Source: Synura sp. LO234KE (lineage: Eukaryota; Sar; Synurophyceae; Synurales; Mallomonadaceae). Taken from it: a stretch of 11,681 nucleotides of DNA. Location of the stretch: the NCBI GenBank assembly GCA_015143735.1, contig VKHC01000485.1, forward strand, positions 1 through 11,681, read 5' to 3'. The position numbers and the translations under genes are program-made. Positions 1 to 7,380 of this stretch are shown here, in pieces. Numbering within the stretch: the first letter of the stretch is position 1; every line of letters begins with the position of its first letter. The notes beneath the pieces are model-generated. The model had not been told where the DNA came from. It worked only from the letters and a program-made list of their open reading frames with translations, and ran no database searches.

Positions 1-2
1 TC

Positions 3-656
3 CTACATCAGCGTAATTCAGATGTTCCGTTACCGACCAAGCTCTCTTCGCCGTACAGTGGACATTATGAGGTTATAGAGCAGGTTAAGAACGACGTGGA
101 ATGTAGACACTTAGTCATGGAAATATCAAAGTACTACATGTCACTCGTCTTAACTTTTTGTTGGAGATTCTGCTCTACTCCCATATTTTCAAGATCTCCC
201 CGGTCATCGGTTCAGTTTGATGAACATATCTATGCGGACCCACAACTTTTTCCTCTTCAATTCAACGTGAGTGATGCCAGTAAGCGTATTAATGCGCTTC
301 GGAGCGAGCCCATTCGGACTGTACAAGTTGGTTCTGTTATCTATGTCGATTTACGCTATTGGGGATACGATTGCTACGATGAACTGGATGTTCTCAATGC
401 GTATGTTATCATGCATGTTGTCGCATGTGAGTACTTACGCTGGCGTACACACCGCAGGTACCGATTTGTTCAGGTACCCTGCTCGGTGTTTGATGAGATT
501 CTTCGTGATTGGGATGATTACGATGTACACGTCTATGGAGGCATATCTGATTTATCCGTTGCGCATACATTAGTAAATGTGGCTTTCTGTGCACTTCATC
601 TTCATGTGTTGCCGGATCGCAACCGCGATCGTCTTATTGCCGATTATTCTACCTGA
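3..656 (+). CDS. 3' end of a Ty3/gypsy-like retrotransposon polyprotein (partial)
   Basis: The frame is open from the window edge to a TGA at 654-656, 217 codons, so it is the C-terminal part of a longer protein. The internal ATG at 117 need not be a start. Seen: residues 13-35 read like the GPY/F module at the end of retroviral-type integrases, a KLSSPYSGHYEV stretch with GHY at 60-68 in place of the usual GPY, followed by a V-K-N-D-V-E-C-R-H-L run. Further on, an aromatic-rich block beginning YVDLRYWGYD at about 342 is followed by charged and aromatic stretches and an Asp/Tyr-rich segment. Known: integrase tails of Ty3/gypsy-like elements carry GPY/F modules, and some carry long extra C-terminal domains. 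Inferred: this is such a polyprotein tail. The polypurine tract and LTR-like sequence just downstream support that. A host gene of unknown function is the alternative. Confidence 0.6.
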   Translation, partial: LHQRNSDVPLPTKLSSPYSGHYEVIEQVKNDVECRHLVMEISKYYMSLVLTFCWRFCSTPIFSRSPRSSVQFDEHIYADPQLFPLQFNVSDASKRINALRSEPIRTVQVGSVIYVDLRYWGYDCYDELDVLNAYVIMHVVACEYLRWRTHRRYRFVQVPCSVFDEILRDWDDYDVHVYGGISDLSVAHTLVNVAFCALHLHVLPDRNRDRLIADYST

Positions 657-680
657 GTCTGACTATAACCTTGACACGCT

Positions 681-703
681 GGAGAGGGGATGGGGAGAGA
701 GGG
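681..703 (+). other. probable polypurine tract of the retrotransposon
   Basis: A 23-base run is all purine except for one T at 691. It begins 25 bases after the polyprotein stop. It is followed by TAT and then TGTTAAGG at 707, which suits the start of an LTR. In LTR retrotransposons a polypurine tract just upstream of the 3' LTR primes plus-strand DNA synthesis. The call rests on position and composition; no second LTR copy is in the window to prove the boundary. Confidence 0.45.
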
Positions 704-706
704 TAT

Positions 707-1080
707 TGTTAAGGCATGGGAAGCCATAGAGTATTTTTACCTATCTGGCGGGCTTGGTACACTATAGTCTACTATCTATTATGGTACTGGTACCCACTAC
801 CCTCTTACTGGTCACCTGGCTTTGTATCTCCAATATCCGGGAGATCTAACCTGTAATCGACAGTGTAGCTAGTTTACTTCATTTTCTACTTCTTACTAGT
901 GTCCTATCCTATACTGATCAGACGGCGGTATATCTCTACCGTCAAGATCTAAGCTGTAATCAACAGCAGTAGTTGGTATGCTTTTAGGTACACCTATCTA
1001 GTTTGGTTTGCTACTTTGATTTCTCTACTTCTATCGCTATACTGGTATCTCCTCTATTCTTCTATACTTGCATCTATATT
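707..1080 (+). mobile_element. LTR-like region after the polyprotein (3' LTR, right end uncertain)
   Basis: The stretch starts TGTTAAGG directly after the polypurine tract and has no coding frame. It is rich in short CTA/TAC words and holds two copies of a ~55-bp motif (see 824-877 and 927-980). The right boundary was set by the change of composition near 1080 and is a guess; I could not find a clear terminal CA or a target-site duplication. Non-coding DNA after the element that is not LTR remains possible. Confidence 0.4.
824..980 (+). repeat. two copies of a ~55-bp LTR-like motif, period about 103
   Basis: Copy one (824-877) begins GTATCTCC and contains AGATCTAACCTGTAATCGAC and then TAGCTAGTTTAC. 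Copy two (about 927-980) has GTATATCTC, then AGATCTAAGCTGTAATCAAC, then TAGTTGG. The AGATCT cores start at 842 and 945, 103 bases apart. The same motif occurs twice on the minus strand at 3400-3604. Repeated sub-elements inside LTR U3 regions commonly carry transcription-factor sites, but that role is inference here. Confidence 0.6.
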
Positions 1081-1754
1081 AGTAGTAGCCATATTTAGGT
1101 AGTTGAGAAAGGACGAAAGTGATGATATTTAAGTTAATACAACGGCGGGAGGTGGTCTGACTAGTGGGGGAAGGTATTTTGCGTAACGTACGGTGCAGTG
1201 TCTGTGCGGGGTGTGTAAATGGGATGGAAACAGCAACTTTGCGAGTGATATGTATGGCGCACGCGTGATGTTTATGCATGAAAATGTCATGGAGATGTGT
1301 GAGGAGAAGCATGCAAATTGGCAGTGTCGTGGGCATGTGTGGGGACAACGTGGCTAAAGTGAGATTTTGGGTGACAGTTGCATGTATGGAGGGTTACAGC
1401 GTTAGAGATGGAGTTTCGAGAAATACTTTACTTACCTGAGTTGCTAAACGTCATCTGGAGGGTACTGGATGATTGTAGATCTGTAACCAGCTCGGGCGCA
1501 GCTTGTCTCGTGACTTGGACTTCTGATTTGCTAGGTCTGTAACGGTAAGGCAACGGAAAAGTGAGAATTTAAATGGATATTGGATGAGATATATGATTGG
1601 CAAATTGCGAAACGTCAGAAAATATGTGCTTGATGAGTAAATGCTTTTATCTTATTTGCTGGAAACTTGGTTGTGGAGCTGGGGTGGTGATAGTGTTTGG
1701 GTCAAAGTGCAAGTATTTGAAAAAAGTGCATTATACCTGAATATTTTGTTGAAA
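1081..1754. other. no recognisable gene
   Basis: This stretch is G- and T-rich at first and then AT-rich. Open frames on either strand are short, biased only by composition, and resemble nothing I know. I see no RNA gene or repeat before the tandem array at 1755. Confidence 0.5.
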
Positions 1755-1828
1755 TGTTATCAAGTAGCCTTTGGGCATGTTATCAAGTAGTCTTTGGGCA
1801 CGTTATCAAGTAGTCTTTGGGCATTATC
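1755..1828 (+). repeat. 23-bp tandem repeat, three copies plus a 5-base partial
   Basis: The unit TGTTATCAAGTAGTCTTTGGGCA occupies 1755-1777, 1778-1800 and 1801-1823. A fourth copy breaks off after TTATC at 1824-1828. Copy one has C for T in the GTAGYC word, and copy three begins with C instead of T. The near-identity points to recent expansion of a minisatellite. No coding role is visible. Confidence 0.95.
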
Positions 1829-2450
1829 TAGGTCCAAGAATTATTTTATTGGTGCAGAATTTGTCGAGATGTGTAACTTGGGATTTTGGTTCAAAATTTT
1901 AATTTTTCGAGATTCATTAATTTTGAGTCTTGGCGAACGAAAACTAATTATAAATGATTTTTAGCCTAAGCCTAATATATTTCCATGAAATTCTTTTACA
2001 TATCTTACCTGATGTTCAAATATTCTATTTCTCATATTTTGTTACCGGAAATTTTCGTCGTCGTCACTGTCATGATTATTCCATAACAATTTACTGTGGG
2101 CTATATGGATTAAGAATTTTCAAATTTCATTTGCATTGGTTCATAAATCATTGAGATATTGACCTCCAACGGTGCGGTTCGATGTTTTCAATTCTTGCAT
2201 GTTAACGGTAATTTTCTTGACATGTTCCCATGACATCTGCCTTACACTTCGTGACTGACGCTTAACTTAAGTTGAATTTTCGACATTTTTCTATTTTTTG
2301 AGCCTTTGGACATTGCTGTGAGCATCTTAGCGGTCGGTGAAGACGCGACGGGTAGTTATTCAGTATTCTCATAGTTCATGGAAGGCCGCTAACATACAAT
2401 CCTTGTAACTAACGAGCTGATTTTTGAAAATAAAAGTTATCCTATTCGGC
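1829..2450. other. AT-rich stretch, no recognisable gene
   Basis: The region is AT-rich with only short open frames, the longest being about 65 codons around 1954-2154 and dominated by Phe, Ile, Leu and Tyr as expected from composition. I see no splice-supported gene, RNA gene or repeat. Confidence 0.5.
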
Positions 2451-3074
2451 AGGAATGGGGTCCTCACATACGAGCGAGTACCAGTGCACATAATCCAGAG
2501 TGGAAAGAAAACACAGACGGTGAAAGCGGTGTGAGCTCATGACAGCCTCGTAGAGAGGGGAGGCCCGGAGTTGGGTGTACTGAGTGATATACACATGCAG
2601 GTCAGTAGCAGTTCTCTCAGTCCGAACTGTAGAGACCTCGAAGAAGGGAGTTCAAATGCTGTTCGGGAGAAGGGATGGTACAGATTCACACATCCGCACT
2701 CTCGGCGGAAGGTTGGACAGTGAAGAAGGTTCCGCAACCCCTCGACCCCTAGGAACTGTCTCAAATCGGACCCCTAGGGAAGATTGCCAACCTTCAGGTC
2801 CCAGCATGAAGCGGACCAGAGTACACAGTTGAAAGACCGGGATGTTAGACAGGACAGACCCCTCAATTGGAGAGACCATCGAGTGAGGCGATGCCCAAAT
2901 AGGAGAGACGATGAAGACTTCCCCTAAGTCCGTACGTGAAAGAATATCCAGAATATTAGTCACCCAACGCGATGCACGGAGGAGCGGAATAGAGGCAGCA
3001 GGGGACCATAACCGAATTGCGTCCAGGGCACTTCGGAGAATGTCCGGCAGATTTTGCCTACCCCGCGATGATTG
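2451..3074 (-). pseudogene. broken minus-strand reading frame, possible retroelement pol fragment
   Basis: Reading the minus strand from about 3074, one frame stays open for over 200 codons to a TAG near 2451, interrupted once by a TGA at about 2652. The upstream block contains a segment reading ALDAIRLW, then GEVFIVSPIWASP, then a Leu/Pro/Ser-rich tail. The hydrophobic run ending in P-x-W-x-S resembles the stretch downstream of RNase H in DIRS-like and related retroelements, but I hold that loosely. The part after the TGA continues in the same frame, which argues for a single old coding sequence with a nonsense change and against chance. The product is unknown. An overlapping plus-strand frame at 2584-2832 is shorter. 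Confidence 0.35.
2744..2780. repeat. short direct repeat GACCCCTAGG, period 25
   Basis: GACCCCTAGG occurs at 2744-2753 and 2769-2778, within the broken minus-strand frame. Two copies only; no function implied. Confidence 0.6.
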
Positions 3075-3399
3075 CTAGAACCGTCTCTCTACGATTACTG
3101 ACGTCTTGCCGCGGGTGTACTGTAAATTCATAACACTCTCCCGCACGAATCCCGTTTATGTCACTATATCACGCCACACGCAAACCGTAATGCATAACGT
3201 GACTATCACTATAATTTCACCTCACATTTTTAAATATATGTCTCTATCTACCTCTAATAAGCTATACTTCTAGTGCAGGTTAGAAGTGAGAATATATATG
3301 GAGGTGTAGTGCAAGTGTTGCGCGTGAACCAAGCCAGAACTCAATATCAGCATCACACCGAGCGCAAAACCACGTACACATCCCCCCTCTACCAGGTAG
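3075..3399. other. no recognisable gene
   Basis: Mixed to AT-rich DNA with no long frame on either strand and no RNA gene that I can see. If the repeats at 3400-3604 are the U3 part of a minus-strand LTR, some of this stretch would be the rest of that LTR. Confidence 0.4.
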
Positions 3400-3604
3400 A
3401 AACTAACTAGTACCGCCATCAATTACGGCATAAATATCCCGGCGGCGGAGATACCGCCAGGTGTATCAGTACCTACTGACACAGAGATGTAATAGAGTAA
3501 AAGAAGTGAGAAGGAAAAAGACATGTTAAGTAAGCGACGTGTTAGAGTGTAACTAACTACAAGCCCAGACGTCAATTACGGATAGATCCGAATAACGGAG
3601 ATAC
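3400..3604 (-). repeat. two inverted-orientation copies of the LTR-like ~55-bp motif, period 150
   Basis: On the minus strand each copy begins GTATCTCC (plus-strand GGAGATAC at 3597-3604 and 3447-3454, 150 bases apart). Each continues through a CCGTAATTGA word (plus-strand TCAATTACGG at 3572-3581 and 3419-3428) and ends in TAGTTAGTT (AACTAACTA at 3551 and 3401). The same order of words appears on the plus strand at 824-980. This is probably part of an LTR, or solo LTR, of a related element lying in the opposite orientation. Sequence divergence and the different period show it is not a recent copy. Confidence 0.55.
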
Positions 3605-3720
3605 GCTATCCGCCGATCCGTCGAGCGATACCCAGTGCAGAGTAGAAGTGTAGCCACAGTGCAGTAGGTAAATAGCAGTGCACAAAATACTAGTAAATAC
3701 CCTATGCAGCTGGCGATGCT
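3605..3720 (-). mobile_element. probable start of the minus-strand LTR-like element
   Basis: The distance from the GTATCTCC motif to the inferred LTR start on the left is 117 bases. The same distance here would place the minus-strand LTR start close to 3721, exactly where the left LINE-like copy begins. A CATAGGGTATTTA word on the minus strand (around 3700) loosely matches CATAGAGTATTTTTA at 724-738. The boundary is inferred, not proven. Confidence 0.3.
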
Positions 3721-4443
3721 CCCTATTTCCTTTGGACGCCTCACACTTCCACCTCTTCCCAGTGCCCCAAGTGATTTCTGCGGCCCTTCTTCTGCTTTCC
3801 CTACTCTTCGGCCGCGTTCTGCAAGTACCTCGCCATGTCCCCTCTCCCCCTCCCTCCCATCCCGTCCGTTCTCGTCGCCTCTACATATTGAGGATGTGTT
3901 TATTGGCACCTCTACGCCCCTCTCCCTTGCTGAACTCTTTCTTAGTAGGGCCCTTCACCTCGTCCTTGCTAGGCTGGCATATCTCGTCTTAACTCTGCAC
4001 CTGCCCGCCTTCCCTCATCTCGCCTGCTCGAACTCACAACCTCCTTTTCGCTCTCCCTCTCCGAGTGCTATTGAACTGCCGCCTTTACCTTGGCTCAATC
4101 CGTGTTCTCCTCCCCGTCCTTAATTCCTCTCCTACGTACAAAACAGCTTTTCGCTTCCTTCCTCCCCCACCCGTGCCGCCCTCCTTGTCCAACTGCGCAA
4201 TATGTTGCCACCAAACATCTGCTTTGCCCTCTACAAGCCCAGGTCAGTCCCGCTTCTACCCCGGACGCAATACCTTCCCCCAGAAAGCGCTCGGACCCCA
4301 CTGAACTTACTGGGTGTTGTCGACCCGCCCCACAGTTGTACCTGGTTTCACCCACAGCTGTTATCCCCGTCCCTCCCTCCCCCCGCCCCACTTGATCCCT
4401 CTGGTGCCTACTAGTGCACGTGGCATACCCCCTCTGGATTCCT
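3721..4443. repeat. inverted repeat A, left arm (partner 5568-6301)
   Basis: The left arm of about 723 bp aligns with the reverse complement of 5568-6301 (about 734 bp). Landmarks shared in inverted order include the GAGGATGTGTTTATTGGCAC block near 3890, the ACATCTGCTTTGCCCTCTAC block near 4217, and the CTGTTATCCCCGTCCCTCCC block near 4358. Small indels are scattered through the arms. Confidence 0.95.
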
Positions 4444-5042
4444 GGCACGCCTTTCATCCTCGGGACCGCCGTTGCTCCTCCCGCCCTCACAGCGGGCTCT
4501 ACTGGTGTGATAACACGATTGTTCCCGCATCTAGTTCTTCCGCTCCTTAGCCTATCTATCGCAATAGCTGGGCATGCCATAAATCTCCGTCACTGTCGCC
4601 AGCTCAGCTTGCGCTCATATATCATCAAGTCACTCAGATTTCTCAGAGCGCCTGCCCGCTTAGAGGGCACCTCGAAGCCCGTGGTCGCTACGACTACTGA
4701 GTCTGCCCATGTGCGCATCCGCATCTCCTCGCTTTTCCGACGCTCTCCTTTAATGTCAATGAGAGGACCTCCTCGTGCTCTCCCTCCCTTAGCAAAACCT
4801 TGCGGCTGCCCTCCGGAACCTTTTCCACAACCGGATGGTTTCCAGATGGCACTTGGAAACTTCTCCCACGCCCAAGGCACTCGCCTATTCCCTCTCTTCC
4901 TCAACCTCCCGGGGTCCCTCTCGTCTCGTGATGGACTTGAACTGACGGAGGTCCGACGCCCAACCACGCTTTTCGACTCCCTTTGGAATGAACGTGACTT
5001 CCTCCTGGATCACTCACGTCTGTTCTTAATGGGGCTCAACGT

Positions 5043-5099
5043 GGTACGATATCTTGCGGGGCCGGGCCCCGGGGTCTACAACTTCTACGAACAGGCAAA
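5043..5099. repeat. inverted repeat B, left arm (partner 5449-5505)
   Basis: A 57-bp block containing GCCGGGCCCCGGGGTCTACA is repeated in inverted form at 5449-5505, with only a few differences. It lies closest to the centre of the inverted structure and marks the last shared sequence of the two LINE-like copies. Confidence 0.95.
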
Positions 5100-5218
5100 T
5101 GCACTGATCCACCACTTTCCTCGAGGTAACCTCTCCGGACACTTCTCGGAAGCGCTAGCGCAACGGTCACTCATGCACTGGCAATCTTGCTTATGCCCGA
5201 TTCCCCGCACCGGACCTT

Positions 5219-5219
<1 letters not shown>

Positions 5220-5262
<43 letters not shown>
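5220..5262 (+). repeat. (CA)21 microsatellite
   Basis: Uninterrupted CA dinucleotides run for 43 bases. They sit within 40 bases of the midpoint between the inverted arms (about 5274). Some LINE families end in a simple-repeat tail, so this could be a trace of one copy's 3' tail; replication slippage at an unrelated site would look the same. Confidence 0.98.
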
Positions 5263-5264
<2 letters not shown>

Positions 5265-5448
5265 CATCGGATTTACATCGGTTGACTCGGCCTCTGGTCG
5301 TCCGTTCGCACCACCCCGCCTCGGCTAGGGCCTCACCATTCTTTTGCCCGAGAGACACAAACCCCACTGCGATCAATATGGCCCGGTCATGATGGTCACC
5401 TCGGATCCGGACTTTCTTTGGGCATCGGCTCCCACCAACAAGATCCAT
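5263..5448. other. central spacer between the two LINE-like copies
   Basis: Together with 5100-5219 this is the part of the centre not shared between the two copies. Frames continue through it on both strands but match no family I know. No terminator, RNA gene or target-site duplication is visible. Confidence 0.4.
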
Positions 5449-5505
5449 TTTGCCTGTTCGTAGGAATTGTAGACCCCGGGGCCCGGCCCTGCAAGATAGC
5501 GTACC
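5449..5505. repeat. inverted repeat B, right arm (partner 5043-5099)
   Basis: Reverse complement of the 57-bp block at 5043-5099, with a few substitutions such as AATTCCTACG against AACTTCTACG. Confidence 0.95.
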
Positions 5506-5567
5506 GAAGAGGGAGGGCATGCCAGCGAAGGGCATGGTCAATAAAAGCGGATGGGCTAAAATGCAGA

Positions 5568-6301
5568 AGGAATCCAGAGCAGGTATGCCACGTGCACCAG
5601 GTACCAGAAGAATGAAGTGGGGTGGGGGGAGGGAGGGACGGGGATAACAGCTGTGGGTGAAACCAGGTACAACTGTGGGGCGGGTCGCACACCTAGTAAG
5701 TTCAGTGGGGTCCGAGCGCTTTCTGGGGGAAGGTATTGCGTCCGGGGTAGAAGCGGGACTGACCTGGGCTTGTAGAGGGCAAAGCAGATGTTTGGTGGCA
5801 ACAGAGTGTGCAGATGGGCTAGAAGGGCGGCACGGGTGGGGGAGGAAGGAAGCGAAAAGCTGTTTTGTACGTTAGAGAACACGAATAGGGCCCAGGTGAA
5901 GGCGGCAGTCCAATAGCACTCGGAGAGGGAGAGCGAAAAGGAGGTTGTGAGTTCGAGCAGGCGAGATAAGGGGATGGTGGGAAGGCGGGCAGGTGCAGAG
6001 TTAAGACGAGGTATGCCAGCCTAGCAAGAAGGAGGAGGTGAAGGCTATGGACCCATGAATGGCGAGGGGGGCCCTACTAAGAAAGAGTTCAGCAAGGGAG
6101 AGGGGCGTAGAGGTGCCAATAAACACATCCTCAATGTGAAGAGGCGACGAGAACGGACGGGATGGGAGGGAGGGGGAGAGGGGACATGGCGAGGTACGTG
6201 CAGAACGCGGCCGAAGAGTAGGGAAAGCAGGAGAAGGGCCGCAGTAATCACTTGGGGCGCTGGGAAGAGGTGGAAGTGTGAGACGTCCGAAGGAAAAAGG
6301 G
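5568..6301. repeat. inverted repeat A, right arm (partner 3721-4443)
   Basis: The reverse complement of this 734-bp stretch follows the left arm closely. The outer end is at 6301, opposite 3721. Beyond 6301 the LINE-like sequence continues in the right copy only, so the limit of the repeat is set by truncation of the left copy. Confidence 0.95.
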
Positions 6302-6494
6302 AAAAGAGAACGGGGAAGTAAGAGGGCAAAAGTGAAGGATCCAGTGCGGAGTCATGGGAGAGGGAAAGGGGGCCGGCAAAAGTGCATAGAAAGGCATGCA
6401 GGTAGTGTGCGGTAGGGACAGCATAGTGCGGGGGAGTCATTTGGATCAGGACTAGCATCGCTGGTGAGGTCGAGAACGGAGGGCCTAGTTGAGA

Positions 6495-7380
6495 TTACCA
6501 CCATTTGCCAGAGGAGAGCAGGAACGGGGTAACTCGTGATGGCGCAGCTGGAAGCATCGAGAGAAGCCAGCGAGGAAGGGAAGGCTGCCAGGTGGTGAGG
6601 CGTTCCCCTAGGGACAAAAGGTAGTTATGGCAGCCTCGCCGGAGGATGGATTCGGCAGCCCAGCGGTTGAATGGGTCATCCATAGGCAGAGCGGGGCGTA
6701 AAAGGGCAAGTTTCCATTCGATTACCATGTTGAAGAATCGGAGAAAGCCCATGATAGTGTCGTGTTGGGATGTGGTGGAGTCCTTGCCAAGCACGCGATG
6801 TTGCGTCGCAAAAACGCGGTCTAATTGTTTATGGTCGAGGAGGGACCAGGACAGGCGTTTGGGGAGCAAGGCGGCCCGGATTACAGCGGCGGTGAGGCGA
6901 GGAAAGGCTTTGCGGGTTTGGAGGAGGTGGGCAGAAGTGGCAGCGAGGACTGACCGGGCAGCAGCACCGTGTCATATACCAGACCCCGAGGTTCATGAAG
7001 ACATGTTCACAGGAGAAAGGGGGATTCATGTTGGTACCCACCCTTTGGTGTAAATGGTGATGTCTGGGGGAGATGAGAGGGGAAGCTGGGGCTCAATGCC
7101 GGGGACATGGAACAGGCGTAGCTTGGAGAAGACGATGGACATGCCCGTTAGAATTGTGAAGCCAGAGACGATATGCCGGCCTTACGCTGGAGGCCAAGGA
7201 GGGCAGCGGCAATGGAGATGAGATCGTCAGCGAAGCTGACTTCCGGGGCTGCGCATGAAGAGCCCGAGAGGGGTCGTGGAGCTGGAAGGGAGCGGGGGAG
7301 GGGTCGCGAGAGACAGCCGTAAGCAAGATATCTAAGTCTGCAAGCCATGTAACGGGGCTGCAAACATCACCCCGCGTTCT
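6495..7380 (-). pseudogene. non-LTR reverse transcriptase remnant
   Basis: Seen on the minus strand: GDVCSP with W-L-A-D-L-D-I-L-L after it (7354-7371 onward), fitting the QGD-x-x-SP block of LINE RTs; then SFADDLIS with FADD at 7223-7234, the F/YxDD catalytic block; then GLQRKAGI, and after a frameshift SGFTILTGMSIVFSKLRLF; then NLGVWY at 6976-6993, the block that follows the catalytic core in LINE proteins; and in a third frame LLPKRLSWSLLDHKQLD with a W-K-L-A-L-L-R-P segment, ending at a stop at 6495. GDVCSP and FADD are in different frames, so at least two or three frameshifts separate the blocks. Both catalytic Asp residues are present, but the protein cannot be made intact. Family-level identification as non-LTR RT is firm; the clade is not. 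Confidence 0.8.

Larger units (their letters stand above)
3721..5099 (+). mobile_element. 5'-truncated LINE-like element copy, plus strand
   Basis: This segment matches the minus-strand right copy over 3721-4443 and again over 5043-5099, with most bases identical by eye. It lacks the reverse transcriptase blocks found in the right copy and starts abruptly at 3721, as 5'-truncated non-LTR insertions do. Its coding strand is strongly C/T-rich. Matching reading frames are broken by small insertions and deletions: the right copy carries about 29 extra bases where the left reads GGGCCCTTCACCTC. A stretch of about 600 bp (4444-5042) has no counterpart beyond about 62 bp in the right copy. Both copies are dead in the shared region. 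Confidence 0.7.
4396..5328 (+). pseudogene. long open frame through the left LINE-like copy, product unknown
   Basis: After a stop at 4393-4395 the frame is open for 310 codons to TAG at 5326-5328. The first ATG is only at 4753, which would give 191 residues; a GTG lies at 4414. The protein is rich in Leu, Pro, Arg and Ser, has a hydrophobic stretch near 4525-4575, a VRYLAGPGPGVY segment around 5044-5079, and then a Thr-His repeat encoded by the CA microsatellite. The VRYLAGPGPGVY segment is also readable in the right copy (minus strand, about 5505-5470), so it may be a real C-terminal part of the element's protein. I do not recognise a domain. Read-through into the microsatellite suggests that the end of the frame is accidental. 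Confidence 0.35.
5449..7380 (-). mobile_element. LINE-like non-LTR retrotransposon copy, minus strand, degenerate
   Basis: On the minus strand this holds, in order, reverse transcriptase blocks (7371 to about 6500), a region after the RT domain, and the pyrimidine-rich 3' part shared with the left copy. The RT part appears cut within the domain: the blocks that should precede GDVCSP are not recognisable above about 7380. Relative to the left copy it lacks about 540 bp between 5506 and 5567. Frameshifts and stops throughout mark it as inactive. There is no clear tail or target-site duplication. Confidence 0.7.

Noticed and set aside
271-594. Overlapping frames of 100 codons (+) and 61 codons (-) inside the polyprotein tail
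   Set aside because: They lie wholly within the longer frame 3-656, which is open from the window edge and carries recognisable motif content.
1079-1348. Minus-strand frame of 89 codons
   Set aside because: Composition-driven (His, Thr, Pro, Met), no motif, no context.
1755-1828. CRISPR-like array
   Set aside because: Units abut with no spacers and the context is eukaryotic.
2584-2832. Plus-strand frame of 82 codons opposite the broken minus frame
   Set aside because: Shorter than the minus-strand frame, which continues through over 200 codons with one stop.
4095-4580. Minus-strand frame of 161 codons opposite the left LINE-like copy
   Set aside because: A shadow of the pyrimidine-rich sense strand; the element runs on the plus strand here, and the translation is Gly/Arg-rich without motifs.
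5085-5541. Minus-strand frames with Val-Cys repeats
   Set aside because: The repeat is only the CA microsatellite read on the other strand; no conserved content around it.
3721-6301. A DNA transposon or Maverick-like element with terminal inverted repeats
   Set aside because: The arms are inner parts of a LINE-like sequence, the right copy continues past its arm into RT, and no transposase or target-site duplication is seen.
6646-7053. Plus-strand frame of 135 codons opposite the RT remnant
   Set aside because: It lies antisense to sequence with recognisable RT blocks.
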